This document shows, in pieces, positions 50,863-61,398 of a stretch of DNA of 64,000 nt. The notes beneath the pieces were generated by a model. That model saw only the letters and a program-made list of their open reading frames with translations. It was not told where the DNA came from and made no database searches. How positions within the stretch are numbered: the first letter of the stretch is position 1; each line of letters starts with the position of its first letter. Both the position numbers and the translations under genes were made by a program. Origin of the DNA: Ruminococcus flavefaciens. Lineage in GTDB: Bacteria; Bacteroidota; Bacteroidia; Bacteroidales; P3. The stretch covers positions 26,331-90,330 of the forward strand of contig JAMPAI010000007.1 in assembly GCA_023667315.1 (NCBI GenBank), written 5' to 3'.

Positions 50863-51435
50863 ATGCAAACCCCGACCCCCAAGTCCGAGAAGCCCCGCTG
50901 TTTCTGGGCGAACCCCAGGAATCCGCTTTACATCGAGTATCACGACACGGAATGGGGTGTGCCCGAACACGACGACCGCAAGCTGTTCGAAATGTTGATT
51001 CTGGAAGGCTTTCAGGCCGGCCTGTCGTGGGAGTGCGTGCTCAACAAGCGCGAGGCATTCCGCCGCGTCTTCGCCGGCTTCGACCCCAGGAAAGTGGCCG
51101 CGTTCACCGAAGCGCAACAAGAAAAACTGATGGCCGAGCCCGGCATCATCCGCAACCGCCTCAAGATAAAGGCCGCCACCGTCAACGCGCAGATTTTCCT
51201 GAAAATCCGGGCCGAGTTCGGTTCGTTCGACACCTATCTGCAAGGCTTCACGAAAGGCAAGACACTTTACGAAACGGGCAAGGCCGGCAACGCCCTCTCG
51301 GACGCCCTTTCCAAAGACCTGAGGAAGCGAGGCATGAAATTCGTGGGCACCACCATCATCTACGCCTACCTGCAAGCCGTCGGCGCCATAAATTCGCACG
51401 AAAAGGATTGCTTCCTGTACTGCGGCAAGAACTGA
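50863..51435 (+). CDS. tag: DNA-3-methyladenine glycosylase I
   Basis: This 190-residue repair enzyme excises 3-methyladenine from alkylated DNA. The signatures are PLYIEYHDTEWGVPEHDD, the helix LEGFQAGLSWECVL with the catalytic Glu, and the zinc-snap end NSHEKDCFLYC together with the N-terminal Cys of RCFWAN. The length is typical. It stands on its own promoter between yhcG (divergent) and ruvA. Confidence 0.95.
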   Translation: MQTPTPKSEKPRCFWANPRNPLYIEYHDTEWGVPEHDDRKLFEMLILEGFQAGLSWECVLNKREAFRRVFAGFDPRKVAAFTEAQQEKLMAEPGIIRNRLKIKAATVNAQIFLKIRAEFGSFDTYLQGFTKGKTLYETGKAGNALSDALSKDLRKRGMKFVGTTIIYAYLQAVGAINSHEKDCFLYCGKN

Positions 51436-51503
51436 TACAGAAAGGCTTAATGACAGCCCGTTCCTATACACCCTGTATTGAACCGTTCCACGTATCGGAA
51501 AAC

Positions 51504-51535
51504 ATTGCAAAAATGCCCGTAAAAAGGTATATTTG
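51504..51535 (+). promoter_or_regulatory. promoter of ruvA-sprA
   Basis: TTG at 51504 and TATATTTG at 51528-51535 are correctly spaced; ATG at 51562. Confidence 0.6.
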
Positions 51536-51561
51536 CCGACTTTTAACAGCGCTATAAAAGC

Positions 51562-52149
51562 ATGTACGCATACATAGAAGGCAAGGTGGCCGAACAGAAC
51601 CCGGCTTGTGTTACCATCGACTGCGGGGGGGTCGGCTACGAGATTAACATATCGCTCCATACCTACTCGCAGATCAAGGACAAGGCTACGGCACGGCTTT
51701 GGGTGTATCAGGCGGTGCGCGAAGATGCCCTGTTGCTCTTCGGGTTTGCGGACAAGACGGAAAAGGAACTCTTCCTGCAGCTGATTTCGGTTTCGGGCGT
51801 GGGGGCCAATACGGCAAGGGTCATCCTTTCCACCCTGGGCCCCGAACTTACGGCGCGCGCCATCCTGGACGGCGACGTAAAGAAGGTTCAGTCCGTAAAG
51901 GGAATAGGCTTGAAGACGGCCCAGCGCATTATCGTCGATCTGCGCGACCGCCTGGCCAAGATGGACTTTTCCTCAGCCGATTCATCGCTTTTGCCGCAGC
52001 TCCGCCCCGAACGGGAAGAAGCCGTGGCCGCACTGGTTACATTGGGTTTCGCCCGCGCCGCCGTAGAAAAGACGGTGGACGGCCTTTTGGCGAAAGAACC
52101 CGGTTTGAACACGGAGAGCATGATCAAACAAGCGTTGCGGATGCTGTAA
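51562..52149 (+). CDS. ruvA: Holliday junction helicase subunit RuvA
   Basis: This 195-residue protein binds four-way DNA junctions as a tetramer and loads the RuvB motor. Domain I (MYAYIEGKVAEQNPACVTID, YEINISLHTYSQI) is followed by the two helix-hairpin-helix motifs (LISVSGVGANTARVILS and VKGIGLKTAQRIIVDL). The RuvB-binding domain III ends the protein (EAVAALVTLGFARAAVEKTV). It precedes sprA by 25 bp, a neighbourhood conserved in Bacteroidetes. Confidence 0.97.
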   Translation: MYAYIEGKVAEQNPACVTIDCGGVGYEINISLHTYSQIKDKATARLWVYQAVREDALLLFGFADKTEKELFLQLISVSGVGANTARVILSTLGPELTARAILDGDVKKVQSVKGIGLKTAQRIIVDLRDRLAKMDFSSADSSLLPQLRPEREEAVAALVTLGFARAAVEKTVDGLLAKEPGLNTESMIKQALRML

Positions 52150-52174
52150 GGGCATACTCCTTGAGTTATTTGTT

Positions 52175-55100
52175 ATGTGGAAGTATTGGTTCTGCAGCAT
52201 ATTGGCAATCGTAGCCGCCTGGGTCCTTTCCGCAGGGGTGGCCTTGTCGTATGCCGCCACGTCGGTCTATAAACCGCTTGCCCTGCCGCCCTCCTGGGAG
52301 GATATGCCGGGCGTGGCGGAGCGGCTGTATAACGCCTTTTACGAAAGCCCTGAGGCAACGGACTATCCCGCCGTGCCCTATGCCGCCGACTTCGTGCAGG
52401 ACGACTCCCTGCGCTATCCCATTCCACAGACCCCGCCCAACGAAGACCTTCCCGAAGACAAGAGCCTCTACCTCAAGACCAATATCGTGGAGGAAGCCTC
52501 CTACGACCCCAAGACGAACGAATACGTGCTGACCCGCAAGATGGGCGACGTGGTGCTCTCGCGCCGCCACATGACGATGGACGAGTACGTGAAGTTCACC
52601 AGCCAGAAGGCCGTGCGCGACTACTGGAAGAGCAAGGCCGACTATACCCCCACCACTTCTTCGGGTCTGAGCGGCCTCATACCGGGTCTGAACCTCGACT
52701 TCTTGGACGAAAAATTGGGCAAGGACCTGATTAAGTTCGACCTGAACGGATCCATCGGGCTGGAATTCGCCCTGGTGGGCACCCGCCGCGACGACCCCTC
52801 CCTGGACATCAAGCACCGCCGCACGTTCAACTTCGACTTCGACGCCGACATCAACGTGAACCTGAACGCCACGATAGCCGACCGCCTCAAGTTCAACATC
52901 AGCCACAACACGGAGGCCCTCTTTCAGTTCGACAACAAGTTCAAGCTTGAATACGAAGGCAAGGAAGACGAGATCGTAAAGAACATCAGTGCCGGTAACA
53001 TCGATTTTCCGTTGAACACCACCCTCATAAGCGGGGTGCAGGAACTGTTCGGCATCAAGGCCAAGCTGCAGTTCGGCAAGACCTTCATCACGGGCGTGTT
53101 TTCCGAGCAGCGTTCCGAAAGCACCAACGTGCGCGTGGAAGGCGGGGCGCAGAGCACCGAGTTCGAGCTCAAGGTGGACGAATACGAAGAAAACCGCCAC
53201 TTTTTCCTGGCGCAGTATTTCCGCGAACACTACCACGAGGCTTTGTCGGAGCTGCCCTTGGTGAACAGCCGCCTCAAGATCACCAAGATTGAAGTGTGGG
53301 TAACCAATATCGGCTCTCCGGTGCAGAACAACCGCAACATCGTGGCCTTTACCGACCTGGCCGAAAGCAATCCGGTAACCCCGGGTGTGAGTTCGCTCCC
53401 TTTTGCCCGCTATCCGGACGAGAATCGTTCCAATGACCTTTTGACACGGTTTCCCAAGAGCTCCCTGCGTAATCTCAATACGGTGGGGCAGTACCTGCAG
53501 GGGCGCGGCCTTACCAACGGCAAGGATTTCGAGAAAGTGGAGAGCGCCCGCCGTCTGGACGCGAACGAGTATTCGTTCAACCCCGCCTTGGGTTTCATCA
53601 CGCTGAACCAGACCCTCAACAGCGACCAGGTGCTGGCCGTGGCCTTCCAGTATCAGATTGTGGGCGACACCACCGTGTATCAGGTGGGTGAGTTCTCCGA
53701 CCAGGGCATCAACGACCCGCAGGTGCTGGTGGTCAAGTTGTTGAAGTCGTCGGTGCTCAATACCGAGACCCCGCTCTGGGACCTGATGATGAAGAACGTC
53801 TATTCGCTGAACACCTATCAGCTCAGCGGCGAGAATTTCCGCTTCAACATCATGTATTCGGGCAACGAGCGGGGCGTTCCCAGCGGCTATTTCACCGACG
53901 GGCCGAAAAGCGGCATCCCCCTGATCCAGGTATTCGGTGTGGATAACCTCGACACCCGGCAGAACCGCAATCCCGACGGTTTGTTCGACTACCTGGACGG
54001 CGCGGCGACCGGTGCGGGCTATATTCAGAGCGACAAGGGGCTGGTGTATTTCCCCTGGCCCGAACCTTTCGGCAAGGACATGGTGGAGATGTTCGACGGC
54101 GACAGCGTGTCGGCAGCCAAGTACCGCTACGACGAACTCTACCGCAAGACCAAGACCGAGGCGCAGCAATACAGCGAGAAGAACAAATACACCTTCGTGG
54201 GCAGTTACAAGTCGTCGGGCGGCAGCGAGATCAGCCTGGGCGCCTACAACCTGCCCGAAGGTTCGGTAACGGTGATGGCGGGCAACACGCCTTTGGTCGA
54301 GAACCAAGACTATACGGTAAACTATTCGGCCGGTATCGTGCAGATTATCAATCCCGGCGTGCTGGCTTCGGGCGTGCCCATCGACATCAAGACCGAAAGC
54401 CGATCCAACAGCCTGCTCACCAAGCGCATGATGGGCTTGCGCGTGGAACACTTCTTCGACGAGCACTTCTACGTGGGCGCCACGGTGATGAACCTGCGCC
54501 AGAGTACGCTGACCCAGAAGGTGAACTACGGCGAGGAACCCATCTCCAACACCATCTACGGCTTCGACGCCTCCTACGACCGCGAGAGCCGCTGGCTCAC
54601 CAAGGCCGTGGACGCCATCCTGCCCTTTGAGGACAGCAAGGCTCCCTCGCGCATCAGCCTCTACGGGGAGTTCGCCCATTTCCTGCCGGGACACTCCCGC
54701 GCCATCGGCAAGTCGGGCACCACCTATATCGACGACTTCGAGAGCAGCAAGAGCACCATCAACATCAAGGAACCCTATTCGTGGTATCTGGCCAGTACGC
54801 CGCAGAAGCAGAACGACCTTTTCCCCGAATCCCAAGACCAGTATTCCACCACCACGATTACGGGGCGCAACCGCGCCAAACTGGCGTGGTACACGGTGGA
54901 TCCCATCTTCTACAGCAGCGCGCGCCCCAAGAACATCAGCAAGGAAGACCTCTCCAACCACTATACGCGCCGGGTACTGGTAAACGAAGTGTTCCCCGGC
55001 CGCCAGCTTTCCTCGAACGAGGCGCAGGCGCTCACCGTCCTCAACGTGGCCTTCTATCCCTCCGAACGCGGGCCGTACAACTACGATGCAAGGCCGGTGG

Positions 55101-58100
55101 CGGGCGCCACGGCGGGGGCCAATGCCGACGGTAGCCTGAAGAATCCCGAAACCCGTTGGGGCGGGGTCATGCGCAAGGTAAGCAACACCGACTTCGAGGC
55201 GGCCAACGTGGAATACATCGAGTTCTGGGTCATGGACCCCTTTATCGGCACCGACGGCAGGAACGGCAACCCGAGGCATTCGGGCGGTAAGCTCTACTTC
55301 AACTTGGGGGACATTTCCGAAGACGTGCTGCGCGACGGGCGTAAGTCGTTCGAAAACGGCCTGCCCACCTCCGAGGTGGTGGAAAACGTGGACGAGACCC
55401 AGTGGGGGCGCGTGCCCACGATACAGGCCATCGTGAACAGTTTCGACAACGACCCGGCCGCCCGCAAGTATCAGGACGTGGGCTTGGACGGCCTTTCCTC
55501 CACCGACGAACGCACCTTTTTCCGCGACTTCCTTACCGAGATGGGCGAGATAGCCGGGCAGAACTCCGAGACCTACCGCAAGCTCTACGATGACCCCTCG
55601 TCCGACAACTATATGTACTTCAGGCGTGGCGTCTGGGATACGGTGCAGCATTCCGCTAACAAGATCGCCGACCGCTACAAATACTACAACAACCCCGACG
55701 GCAACTCGCCTTCGAACGACGACAATCCCGAAAGCTATCCCACCCAGCAGACCAACTATCCCAATACCGAAGACATCAGCGAAGACAACACCCTCAACGA
55801 GGCCGAGAACTACTACCAGTACGAGGTGGATCTCGACCCCGACAAGATGGAAGTGGGCGAGGGCTACATCACCGACGTGTATGAGGCCAGCGTGAAGCTG
55901 AGCAACAACAACACCGAAAAGGTGAAGTGGTATCAGTTCAAGATTCCCGTAAAGGAACCCGACAAGGTGGTGGGGCAGATGCAGAACCTGCAGTCGGTGC
56001 GCTTCGTGCGTATGTTCATGCGCGGATTCAAGGAACCGGTGATCCTGCGTTTCGCCTCGCTCGACCTGGTGCGCTCCGACTGGCGCAAATACGACAACGC
56101 CCTGGTGGAAACCGGCGAGGCGGCTCCAGGCGGTTCCAACACCACTTTCGAGGTGGCCACGGTGAATGTGGAAGAGAACGGACAGCGTACGCCTATCCGC
56201 TACGTGCTGCCTCCGGGCATCGAACGTATGCTCGACCCCTCCGACCAGAACAATGTGGAGATGAACGAACAGTCGTTGAGCCTTAAGGTGACCAACCTGG
56301 CCGACGGCGACGCGCGCGGCATCTACCGGAACACCTCCTACGACATGCGTCAGTTCAAGAAGATGGAGATGTTCGTGCACATGGAGAAGGTAAACGAGAT
56401 GGACAACGCCCGTGACGGCGACGTGCACCTGTTTATCCGCATGGGTTCCGACAACCAGGACAACTACTACGAATACGACATACCTCTGAGCTATACCGAG
56501 TGGGGGCAGAGCGCGCGCGATCTGGTGTGGCCCGAAGCCAACAAGGTGGAGATAGACCTGAACGCCTTGGTAAAGGTAAAGGAAACCCGCAACCGCCTCA
56601 TGCGTGAGTCGAACAGCGGTAGCGGTTACGCCACCGTGTATTCCGAGCAGATCGGCAAGGCCACCTATTCGGTAAAGGGAACGCCCTCCATCAGCGCGGT
56701 CAAGACCATTTTGATCGGTTTGCGCAATCCCCGTCAGGGCAGGCCGAACGAGGAAGACGACGGCCGGGCTAAGTCGGTGGAAGTGTGGATCAACGAGTTC
56801 AGCCTCAACGAGTTCAAGAAAGAGGGCGGGGTGGCGGCCACGGCGCGCGCCCAGTTGAGCCTGGGCGATTTGGGTTCGATTTCGGTGGCGGGTGCCTACA
56901 CCCAGGCCAACTTCGGACAGCTGGAACAGAAACTTACCGACCTCTCGCAGAGCAACACCGCCTCGTACGACATTGCCGTCGATCTGGAAATGGGGCGCTT
57001 CCTGCCCGAAAAGGCGGGGATCAAGCTGCCGGTGCACTACGACCTGTCCTCCACCATCAGCAATCCCAAATACAATCCGCTCGACCCCGACATCAAGACC
57101 AAGGACGAGCTTAAGACCTACACCACCAAGCAGGAAAAGAAAGAGTTCAAGAAAGCCATCCAAGACTACACGATACGGCAGAACGTCAATCTGATGAACG
57201 TGCGCAAGGAACGCACCAACGCCGAAAGGCAGCCGCAGTTCTGGGACATCGAGAACTTCAACATCTCCTACGCCTATTCGAGCACCCTGCACCGCGACGA
57301 AGACATGGAGTTCGACAACCAGACCATCCACCGGGGCGGCCTGGGCTACGACTATTCCACGGCCTCACGCTTCTTTACGCCCCTGGGCAAGACCAAGATG
57401 GCCTCGAACCCCTGGGCGGCCATCCTCACCGACTTCAACGTGAACTACATTCCCAATATGTTCTCGTTCAACATGGAACTGGAACGTGAGTATTCCGAGA
57501 GCAAGATGCGCAACAAGAACGCTGACTGGGACATCTTGATGCCCTCCACGATCTACAAGCGTTTCGACTGGAACCGCAACTATAATTTCCGTTACGACCT
57601 CACCAAGTCCATCAGCATCAACTATTCGGCCAACGCCAACAGCTACCTGCGCGAGCCGCCCGGCCGCATCAACAACGCCTCCCGCCGCGACTCGGTATGG
57701 CGCAGCTTTATCCAGGGCGGAAGCATGACCAACTACGACCAGAACTTAGGATTTACCTACACTCTGCCTATCAATAAGATACCCATCTTAGACTGGGTGG
57801 AAGGAAGCGCGGCCTACAACGCCGTTTACCGCTGGGAAGGCGGTTCGATCGCCACGCAGGAACGCCTGGGGAACGTGATCACGAACTCGATGGACGTGTC
57901 GGCCAACGGTTCGGTGAACCTGGTGGGGCTGTACAACAAGGTGCCCTTCCTCAAGAAGATAAACGACGGCAACCGCCGCAACCGCCGCGGCGGACGGAGC
58001 AACACCATCATGAGCCGCACCAACCAGAAGGAAGAAGAGGCCGAGGTGAAGAGCGCCTGGAAAACCATCTACAAGGGCGCGCTCCGATTCCTGATGATGG

Positions 58101-59464
58101 TGCGCGACGCCAATATCAGCTACAGCCGCAACGAGGGAACCTCTTTGCCCGGTTTTATGCCTGAACCCGACCTGTTCGGGGTCAACTTCGGCAAAGACGC
58201 GCCCGGGGCGGGATTCGCCCTCTTCGGCTCGCAGGCCGACATACGCCGCCGCGCCGCCAGAAACGGCTGGCTCTCCACCGACAGCCTCATGACCACGCCC
58301 TACTACAAGCAGTTTACCGAAAGCGTAACGGCGCAGGTATCGGTGGAACCCTTCGTGGATTTCCGCATCACGCTCAACTTCGGCTACAGCAAGGTGGAGA
58401 ACAAGTCGTCGTACTACACCTACAACAGCGGCCTGGGCGATTTCCGCGAGACCAACCCCTTGCTCAATGGCAGCTACAACGTTACCAACGTAATGATTGG
58501 AACGGCCTTCAGCAAGTTCGACAAGAAATATTTTGACAAGACCTATCAGAAGTTCCTCGACAACCGCATCGTCATTGCCGAGCGTATGGCCGCCGACAAC
58601 GCCGCCCCCGGCTACAATCCCCACAACCGCGTTTACGACACGGCGGCGCGGAGATATTTCCCGCAGGGCTATATGTCGAACAACCAGGACGTGATGATTC
58701 CCGCCCTGATTGCCGCCTACACGGGCCGCGACCCGCACAAGGTGTCGCTTTCGGCCATGGACAAGTTCCCGCTGCCCAACTGGTCGCTCACCTATTCGGG
58801 GCTCACCAAGATAAAGGGCGTGCGCAAGGTGTTCAAGAACTTCTCGATCTCGCATGCCTATTCCTCCTCCTACACGGTGGGATCCTATACGAACAACCTG
58901 CTCTACAAGGACGCGCAGGATTTTGTGGAGAACATCGATGCCGGGGGCAACTTCCGCTCCAAGTACATCATGGACGGAATCGTGCTCAGCGAGCAGTTCT
59001 CGCCCCTCATCAAGATCAACATGACCTTCGTGAACGACCTCTCGCTCAACTTCGAGTACCGTCAGAGCCGTCAGATAGGCTTGAGTTTCGTAAACAACCA
59101 GATTACCGAGATGCGCACCAAGGAATGGATCATCGGGGCCGGCTACCGCATCAAGAACGTGGGCTTCAAGGTGAATTCGGGTGGGGCGGGCAAACGCCGC
59201 ATCAGCAGCGACATTGTGCTGCGGGCCGACCTGAGCATCCGCGACAACATCCGCCTCCTGCGCAAGATCGACCAGCAGATCAACACGCCCTCCGAAGGGG
59301 CGCTCATCACCTCCATCAACGTGTATGCCGAATACGAGATCACGCGCCAGATCTCGGCCCGCGTGTTCTACGACATGACGCTCAACAAGCCGTATATCGC
59401 CAACCAGTTCTACAACAGCAACGGCAGGGGCGGCATCAGCCTCACCTACAAGTTCACGCAATAG
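52175..59464 (+). CDS. sprA: SprA, type IX secretion outer-membrane translocon
   Basis: SprA forms the very large (36-strand in the known structure) barrel through which T9SS cargo passes the outer membrane. The 2429-residue length is as expected. An N-terminal signal (AIVAAWVLSAGVALSYAA) is followed by the first strands (LIKFDLNGSIGLEFALVGTR, FDADINVNLNATIADRLKF). Further regions recognisable as SprA are LFGIKAKLQFGKTFITGVFSEQR and TYIDDFESSKSTINIKEPY. The C-terminus is strand-rich and ends GGISLTYKFTQ. It shares a transcript with ruvA and is followed by gcvH. The window-edge gene at 63159 encodes a T9SS-sorted protein that it could export. Confidence 0.96.
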   Translation: MWKYWFCSILAIVAAWVLSAGVALSYAATSVYKPLALPPSWEDMPGVAERLYNAFYESPEATDYPAVPYAADFVQDDSLRYPIPQTPPNEDLPEDKSLYLKTNIVEEASYDPKTNEYVLTRKMGDVVLSRRHMTMDEYVKFTSQKAVRDYWKSKADYTPTTSSGLSGLIPGLNLDFLDEKLGKDLIKFDLNGSIGLEFALVGTRRDDPSLDIKHRRTFNFDFDADINVNLNATIADRLKFNISHNTEALFQFDNKFKLEYEGKEDEIVKNISAGNIDFPLNTTLISGVQELFGIKAKLQFGKTFITGVFSEQRSESTNVRVEGGAQSTEFELKVDEYEENRHFFLAQYFREHYHEALSELPLVNSRLKITKIEVWVTNIGSPVQNNRNIVAFTDLAESNPVTPGVSSLPFARYPDENRSNDLLTRFPKSSLRNLNTVGQYLQGRGLTNGKDFEKVESARRLDANEYSFNPALGFITLNQTLNSDQVLAVAFQYQIVGDTTVYQVGEFSDQGINDPQVLVVKLLKSSVLNTETPLWDLMMKNVYSLNTYQLSGENFRFNIMYSGNERGVPSGYFTDGPKSGIPLIQVFGVDNLDTRQNRNPDGLFDYLDGAATGAGYIQSDKGLVYFPWPEPFGKDMVEMFDGDSVSAAKYRYDELYRKTKTEAQQYSEKNKYTFVGSYKSSGGSEISLGAYNLPEGSVTVMAGNTPLVENQDYTVNYSAGIVQIINPGVLASGVPIDIKTESRSNSLLTKRMMGLRVEHFFDEHFYVGATVMNLRQSTLTQKVNYGEEPISNTIYGFDASYDRESRWLTKAVDAILPFEDSKAPSRISLYGEFAHFLPGHSRAIGKSGTTYIDDFESSKSTINIKEPYSWYLASTPQKQNDLFPESQDQYSTTTITGRNRAKLAWYTVDPIFYSSARPKNISKEDLSNHYTRRVLVNEVFPGRQLSSNEAQALTVLNVAFYPSERGPYNYDARPVAGATAGANADGSLKNPETRWGGVMRKVSNTDFEAANVEYIEFWVMDPFIGTDGRNGNPRHSGGKLYFNLGDISEDVLRDGRKSFENGLPTSEVVENVDETQWGRVPTIQAIVNSFDNDPAARKYQDVGLDGLSSTDERTFFRDFLTEMGEIAGQNSETYRKLYDDPSSDNYMYFRRGVWDTVQHSANKIADRYKYYNNPDGNSPSNDDNPESYPTQQTNYPNTEDISEDNTLNEAENYYQYEVDLDPDKMEVGEGYITDVYEASVKLSNNNTEKVKWYQFKIPVKEPDKVVGQMQNLQSVRFVRMFMRGFKEPVILRFASLDLVRSDWRKYDNALVETGEAAPGGSNTTFEVATVNVEENGQRTPIRYVLPPGIERMLDPSDQNNVEMNEQSLSLKVTNLADGDARGIYRNTSYDMRQFKKMEMFVHMEKVNEMDNARDGDVHLFIRMGSDNQDNYYEYDIPLSYTEWGQSARDLVWPEANKVEIDLNALVKVKETRNRLMRESNSGSGYATVYSEQIGKATYSVKGTPSISAVKTILIGLRNPRQGRPNEEDDGRAKSVEVWINEFSLNEFKKEGGVAATARAQLSLGDLGSISVAGAYTQANFGQLEQKLTDLSQSNTASYDIAVDLEMGRFLPEKAGIKLPVHYDLSSTISNPKYNPLDPDIKTKDELKTYTTKQEKKEFKKAIQDYTIRQNVNLMNVRKERTNAERQPQFWDIENFNISYAYSSTLHRDEDMEFDNQTIHRGGLGYDYSTASRFFTPLGKTKMASNPWAAILTDFNVNYIPNMFSFNMELEREYSESKMRNKNADWDILMPSTIYKRFDWNRNYNFRYDLTKSISINYSANANSYLREPPGRINNASRRDSVWRSFIQGGSMTNYDQNLGFTYTLPINKIPILDWVEGSAAYNAVYRWEGGSIATQERLGNVITNSMDVSANGSVNLVGLYNKVPFLKKINDGNRRNRRGGRSNTIMSRTNQKEEEAEVKSAWKTIYKGALRFLMMVRDANISYSRNEGTSLPGFMPEPDLFGVNFGKDAPGAGFALFGSQADIRRRAARNGWLSTDSLMTTPYYKQFTESVTAQVSVEPFVDFRITLNFGYSKVENKSSYYTYNSGLGDFRETNPLLNGSYNVTNVMIGTAFSKFDKKYFDKTYQKFLDNRIVIAERMAADNAAPGYNPHNRVYDTAARRYFPQGYMSNNQDVMIPALIAAYTGRDPHKVSLSAMDKFPLPNWSLTYSGLTKIKGVRKVFKNFSISHAYSSSYTVGSYTNNLLYKDAQDFVENIDAGGNFRSKYIMDGIVLSEQFSPLIKINMTFVNDLSLNFEYRQSRQIGLSFVNNQITEMRTKEWIIGAGYRIKNVGFKVNSGGAGKRRISSDIVLRADLSIRDNIRLLRKIDQQINTPSEGALITSINVYAEYEITRQISARVFYDMTLNKPYIANQFYNSNGRGGISLTYKFTQ

Positions 59465-59546
59465 TGCCGGTTGCCGGTTTGCCAAAAAAAACGTACTTTT
59501 ACAACTTGTACGCTTAGAAACGCTAAACATTTAAACATATTACGAT

Positions 59547-59927
59547 ATGAACTTTCCTGAAAACCTCAAGTACACCGAAGACCACGAATGGATCAAGGTG
59601 GAAGGCGACACCGCTTTGGTAGGCATTACCGACTACGCGCAGAAAGAATTGGGCGACATCGTTTTCGTTGATGTCACCACCGAAGGCGAAACCCTCGCCA
59701 CGGGCGAAGTTTTCGGCAATATCGAAGCCGTGAAGACCGTTTCCGAACTGATGTTGCCCGCCGGCGGCGAAGTACTGGAACTCAACCCCGCCTTGGCCGA
59801 CGATCCCTCCTTGGTGAACAAGGATCCCTATGGACAGGGCTGGATCATCAAGGTTAAGCTGACCGATGCCGCCGAAGCCGCTTCGTTGATGAGCGCGGCC
59901 GACTACAAGGCCAAGATCGGTGCCTAA
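59547..59927 (+). CDS. gcvH: glycine cleavage system H protein
   Basis: This 126-residue lipoyl carrier shuttles the aminomethyl group between the P, T and L proteins of glycine cleavage. The N-terminus NLKYTEDHEWIKVEGD and the lipoylation site Lys in NIEAVKTVSELMLPAGGE are diagnostic, as is the end NKDPYGQGWIIKVKL. It lies 82 bp behind sprA in the conserved order; other gcv genes are not in the window. Confidence 0.97.
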   Translation: MNFPENLKYTEDHEWIKVEGDTALVGITDYAQKELGDIVFVDVTTEGETLATGEVFGNIEAVKTVSELMLPAGGEVLELNPALADDPSLVNKDPYGQGWIIKVKLTDAAEAASLMSAADYKAKIGA

Positions 59928-60142
59928 ACGTGTTGAAAAGCACTCGGCTGCTTCGTTTCTGATTTACGAACCCTCGGTCGCTTACCTCGGTAAGTTCCCT
60001 TGGCTTTGAAAAATCAAAGCCTTGCATCTGAGCGTTTTTTACACTTTAGTCCTTACCCCAAGGGGCTGCCTGCATGGACAGCCCCTCGGTTTTTATGGGA
60101 GGGCGTGTTTCGCCCCGATTGTTTTGCTAAAAATACCGGAAA
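59928..60142. other. gcvH-ychF intergenic region with hairpins
   Basis: This region contains GGCTTTGA-AAAA-TCAAAGCC (60002-60021), a CTTACCTCGGTAAG palindrome and the terminator listed separately. No gene is seen. Confidence 0.5.
60061..60095 (+). terminator. rho-independent terminator
   Basis: AGGGGCTG and CAGCCCCT with a 10-base loop, then CGG and a T-run. It ends the ruvA-sprA-gcvH unit before ychF. Confidence 0.75.
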
Positions 60143-61246
60143 ATGTCTTTGAACTGTGGAATTGTGGGCTTGCCCAATGTGGGGAAATCCACCTTGTTTA
60201 ACTGTTTGAGCAATGCCAAGGCGCAGGCGGCCAACTTTCCGTTCTGTACCATCGAACCCAACGTGGGCGTGATTACCGTGCCCGACGAGCGGCTCAACGT
60301 GCTCGTGGAAATCGACAAGCCCAAGAAGGTGATTCCCGCCACGATGGAGATCGTGGATATCGCCGGCCTGGTGAAGGGCGCCAGCAAGGGCGAGGGGCTG
60401 GGCAACAAGTTTCTGGCCAATATCCGCGAGACGGATGCCATCATCCATGTGTTGCGCTGCTTCGAGGATCCCAACGTGACCCATGTGGACGGCAGCGTGG
60501 ATCCGGTGCGCGACAAGGAAATCATCGATGCCGAGCTGCAGCTCAAGGACCTCGAGACCATCGAGAACCGTATCGGCAAGGTGGAGAAGCAGGCGCAGAG
60601 CGGCGGCGACAAGGAGGCCAAGCGCATGCTGGGCATACTGCAGAAATACCGGGAGGTGCTGAACCAGGGGCTGAGCGCGCGCACGGTGGAATGGGAGAGC
60701 AAGGACGACTGCCGTCTGGCCAGGGAACTGTTTCTCCTGACCAACAAGCCGGTGCTGTACGTGTGCAACGTGGACGAGGCATCGGCCAAGAACGGAAATG
60801 AATACGTGGAGGCGGTGCGCAAGGCCGTGGCGAGCGAGAACGCGCAGCTGCTGGTGGTGGCCGCCAAGACCGAGAGCGAGATCGCCGAGCTGGAAACCTA
60901 CGAGGAACGGCAGATGTTCCTGCAGGAGATAGGCTTGGAGGAATCGGGCGTGAACCGCCTTATCAAAGCGTCCTACGCTTTGCTGAACCTGCAGACCTAT
61001 TTCACCACTGGACCCGACGAAAGCCGCGCCTGGACGTTTGTCAAAGGCACCAAGGCGCCGCAGGCTGCGGGCATCATCCACACCGATTTCGAAAAGGGCT
61101 TTATCCGCGCCGAAGTGATCAAGTACGACGACTACGTGAAGTACCGCACCGAAGCCGCCTGCAAGGAAGCCGGCAAGTTAGGCGTGGAAGGCAAGGACTA
61201 CGTGGTGCAGGACGGGGATATCCTGCATTTCCGCTTTAACGTTTAA
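60143..61246 (+). CDS. ychF: YchF/OLA1-family GTPase (ATPase)
   Basis: This 367-residue Obg-related P-loop protein binds ribosomes and in most bacteria prefers ATP. It has G1 GLPNVGKSTLFN, G3 DIAGLVKGASKG and the NxxE-type G4 region (YVCNVDEA, in place of NKxD). A coiled coil precedes the TGS domain (AWTFVKGTKAPQAAGIIHTD), and it ends GDILHFRFNV. Length and motif order are those of the family. It stands alone between two terminators. Confidence 0.97.
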   Translation: MSLNCGIVGLPNVGKSTLFNCLSNAKAQAANFPFCTIEPNVGVITVPDERLNVLVEIDKPKKVIPATMEIVDIAGLVKGASKGEGLGNKFLANIRETDAIIHVLRCFEDPNVTHVDGSVDPVRDKEIIDAELQLKDLETIENRIGKVEKQAQSGGDKEAKRMLGILQKYREVLNQGLSARTVEWESKDDCRLARELFLLTNKPVLYVCNVDEASAKNGNEYVEAVRKAVASENAQLLVVAAKTESEIAELETYEERQMFLQEIGLEESGVNRLIKASYALLNLQTYFTTGPDESRAWTFVKGTKAPQAAGIIHTDFEKGFIRAEVIKYDDYVKYRTEAACKEAGKLGVEGKDYVVQDGDILHFRFNV

Positions 61247-61284
61247 TTAATGTCTTTCTTTTTTCTTTGAGCGACAAAGGAAAT

Positions 61285-61316
61285 GGGCGGTCGGCATTGG
61301 TTGACCGCCCCTTGTT
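61285..61316 (+). terminator. terminator after ychF
   Basis: GGGCGGTC and GACCGCCC with a loop, followed by CTTGTTT. Just before it, 61252-61283 is a partial copy of the TTTCTTT...AAAGAAA element seen at 62848. Confidence 0.7.
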
Positions 61317-61385
61317 TGAGGGTTGAAAAGGTAAAATTTTGAACAGTTAGTCAAGTTCTGTATGATTAAGTGTTCGGAAAATTAC

Positions 61386-61393
61386 TATCTTTG
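61386..61393 (+). promoter_or_regulatory. -7 box of the AbiEi/AbiEii operon
   Basis: TATCTTTG ends 5 bp before the ATG at 61399, so the transcript is expected to start at or next to the start codon (leaderless or nearly so). Confidence 0.6.
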
Positions 61394-61398
61394 CGGCT

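Noticed and set aside
52166-57331. A very long open frame on the minus strand, antisense to sprA
   Set aside because: It mirrors the strong codon bias of sprA, has no recognisable domain and is Val/His/Gly-rich as expected for a shadow frame.
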